A DNA stretch of 64,000 nucleotides from Hahella chejuensis KCTC 2396 (GTDB taxonomy: Bacteria > Pseudomonadota > Gammaproteobacteria > Pseudomonadales > Oleiphilaceae): positions 3,440,501 to 3,504,500 of the forward strand of contig NC_007645.1 in assembly GCF_000012985.1 (NCBI RefSeq), written 5' to 3'. A model generated the notes under the pieces. The model did no database searches. It worked only from the letters and a program-made list of their open reading frames with translations, and was not told the origin of the DNA. The position numbers and the translations under genes are program-made. Below are positions 62,767 through 64,000 of the stretch, piece after piece; position 1 is the stretch's first letter; every line of letters starts with the position of its first letter.

Positions 62767-64000
62767 ATGGACAACCTGCAACGATCAATGAAGATCGGCT
62801 TTGGCCGGAATAATCTGCATCAGTTTTGCGAGGCGCTGTTGGACCCCCTCGCCCTGTTCATCAGCATCTTGTTGGTGAGTTATTTATTTGAAGGCGCCAT
62901 TGAAGCGCCATCGATGATCTCCGCATTATTTGCATTCTGCGTCGCCTTCCCCGGGCAATCGCGACTGCACCAACCCTTGAGCCGTTGTCTCATCAACATA
63001 TTATTAGGCTGGTTCGTTATCGCCTTTTTGATTCTATCTTTAGGCTACGCCACGCGATCGATAGACTTATTCTCACTGACCACCATCCTCCACTGGCTGT
63101 GGATCGGCCCCGCCATGCAAGTCAGCGCGCATCTGGCGTTCCGCTACTTCACGGTATTGCTGCAACTGCGCGGCGATCGACAGAAAGTGGTCATTGTGGG
63201 CATGAACGAACAGGGACTGGAGCTGGCCAAACGTCTGTGCCGCAGCCCCTATTACAACGTCGAAATACTGGGCTTTTTCGATGACCGAACGGCGGATCGA
63301 CTGCCGAAAGGCGCCGACTGGCCAGTGCTGGGGGATTTTTCTGAGTTATACGGATACTGCAAGGCCCAGCGAGTCAACAGTATTTACCTGTCGCTGCCCA
63401 TGACCACGCAGCCTCGCATCCTGGCGATTCTCGACAACCTGGGCGACACCACCGCTTCCGTTTTGTTTATTCCCGATATGTTCGTGACCAAGTTGATCCA
63501 GGGCAATGTCCACCAGGTCACCGGCATGCCGGTCGTCTCTGTTTGCGATACGCCGTTCCGGGGCGTTAACGGGCTGATCAAGCGCTGGAGCGACATTGTT
63601 CTTTCCACGCTGATTCTGCTGATGATCGCGCCGCTGCTGGCGGTCATCGCTGGCATGGTGAAAGTCAGTTCACCCGGCCCCATCATTTTCAAACAGCGCC
63701 GCTACGGTTTGGATGGCGAGGAAATCATCGTCTACAAATTCCGCTCCATGACCGTCTGCGAGGACGGCGATGTGATTAAACAAGCGCAAAATGGCGACAA
63801 GCGGCTCACGCCCATCGGCGGCTTTTTGCGCAAGACTTCACTGGATGAGCTTCCCCAGTTCATCAATGTGCTGCAAGGCAGGATGAGCATCGTCGGCCCC
63901 CGCCCGCACGCGGTGGCGCACAACGAGCAATACCGCAAGCTCATCAAAGGCTACATGGTGCGCCACAAAGTCCGGCCGGGCATCACTGGTTGGGCTCAGG
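62767..64000 (+). CDS. Polyprenyl-phosphate sugar-1-phosphate transferase (partial)
   Basis: Open from ATG 62767 to the right edge: at least 411 codons. N-terminal membrane helices ('LDPLALFISILLVSYLF', 'CLINILLGWFVIAFLILSLGY'), a Rossmann-like cytoplasmic domain ('QKVVIVGMNEQGLELAKRLCRSPYYNVEILGFFDDR'), a membrane segment ('DIVLSTLILLMIAPLLAVIAGMVKVSSPGPIIFKQRRYGLDGEEIIVYKFRSM') and the catalytic 'LRKTSLDELPQFINVLQGRMSIVGPRPHAVAHNEQY'. This is the WcaJ/EpsE-type enzyme that puts the first sugar phosphate on undecaprenyl phosphate for exopolysaccharide. More polysaccharide genes probably follow beyond the window. Confidence 0.93.
   Translation, partial: MDNLQRSMKIGFGRNNLHQFCEALLDPLALFISILLVSYLFEGAIEAPSMISALFAFCVAFPGQSRLHQPLSRCLINILLGWFVIAFLILSLGYATRSIDLFSLTTILHWLWIGPAMQVSAHLAFRYFTVLLQLRGDRQKVVIVGMNEQGLELAKRLCRSPYYNVEILGFFDDRTADRLPKGADWPVLGDFSELYGYCKAQRVNSIYLSLPMTTQPRILAILDNLGDTTASVLFIPDMFVTKLIQGNVHQVTGMPVVSVCDTPFRGVNGLIKRWSDIVLSTLILLMIAPLLAVIAGMVKVSSPGPIIFKQRRYGLDGEEIIVYKFRSMTVCEDGDVIKQAQNGDKRLTPIGGFLRKTSLDELPQFINVLQGRMSIVGPRPHAVAHNEQYRKLIKGYMVRHKVRPGITGWAQ

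Overview
The window reads as chromosomal DNA of a marine, polysaccharide-using, facultatively denitrifying gammaproteobacterium. Protein flavour, moderate-to-high GC, the nap/nos gene orders and the many secreted carbohydrate-active proteins look most like Hahella or a close relative of the Oceanospirillales. That assignment is an inference from memory; no database was searched.

Layout. 1-8.5 kb: the tail of one transglutaminase-like gene and a second complete one, a periplasmic solute-binding protein, an EF-hand lipoprotein, a CheC-like protein, an AT-rich Cache-HAMP-GGDEF diguanylate cyclase, two secreted proteins and a small membrane protein. 8.8-12.9 kb: napEDABC (periplasmic nitrate reductase), followed by a convergent chemoreceptor. 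15.5-19.2 kb: an adenylate cyclase-FHA fusion, a secreted polysaccharide lyase and a DUF6502 gene pair. 19.3-30.6 kb: a two-partner-secretion island with a TPS exoprotein and, apparently in one operon, a secreted caspase-like protease, an FhaC/ShlB translocator and a TPR-CHAT (separase-like) lipoprotein; a Calx-beta/carbohydrate-binding lipoprotein gene lies inside the island on the other strand. 30.9-34.4 kb: two more secreted carbohydrate-active proteins. 34.5-42.2 kb: nosRZDFYL (nitrous oxide reduction) with an FNR/DNR box upstream of nosR. 42.5-48.5 kb: an NYN-cold-shock fusion, a tyrosinase locus (tyrosinase, DUF2182 membrane protein, a stand-alone protein resembling the tyrosinase C-terminal domain, HxlR regulator), an alpha/beta hydrolase and a VOC protein. 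48.7-53.7 kb: a decayed accessory patch with a HAD gene cut by an in-frame amber codon, a DUF1851-type immunity-like protein, small unknown genes, an IS5-family insertion and two coupled unknown genes. 53.9-64 kb: a secreted galactose-oxidase-like radical copper oxidase, a thioesterase, MerR plus a quinone reductase, fadI/fadJ-like beta-oxidation genes, a rhomboid protease and the start of a polyprenyl-phosphate sugar transferase that runs off the end.

How it works together. Nap reduces nitrate to nitrite in the periplasm and Nos reduces N2O to N2; nitrite and NO reductases are not in the window. The caspase-FhaC-CHAT-exoprotein set suggests proteolytic control of a surface-exposed filamentous protein. 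In the tyrosinase locus, a quinone-producing enzyme sits beside an HxlR regulator carrying the family's N-terminal Cys.

Two sequence-level signals stand out. The first is an intergenic repeat family with at least eleven full or partial copies, built from up to five consecutive palindromes bounded by ATTAAT and mostly placed at gene 3' ends; one stem shows compensatory base changes between copies. The second is a 46-bp regulatory-looking element shared by the upstream regions of the polysaccharide lyase (16.7 kb) and the beta-propeller protein (30.8 kb).
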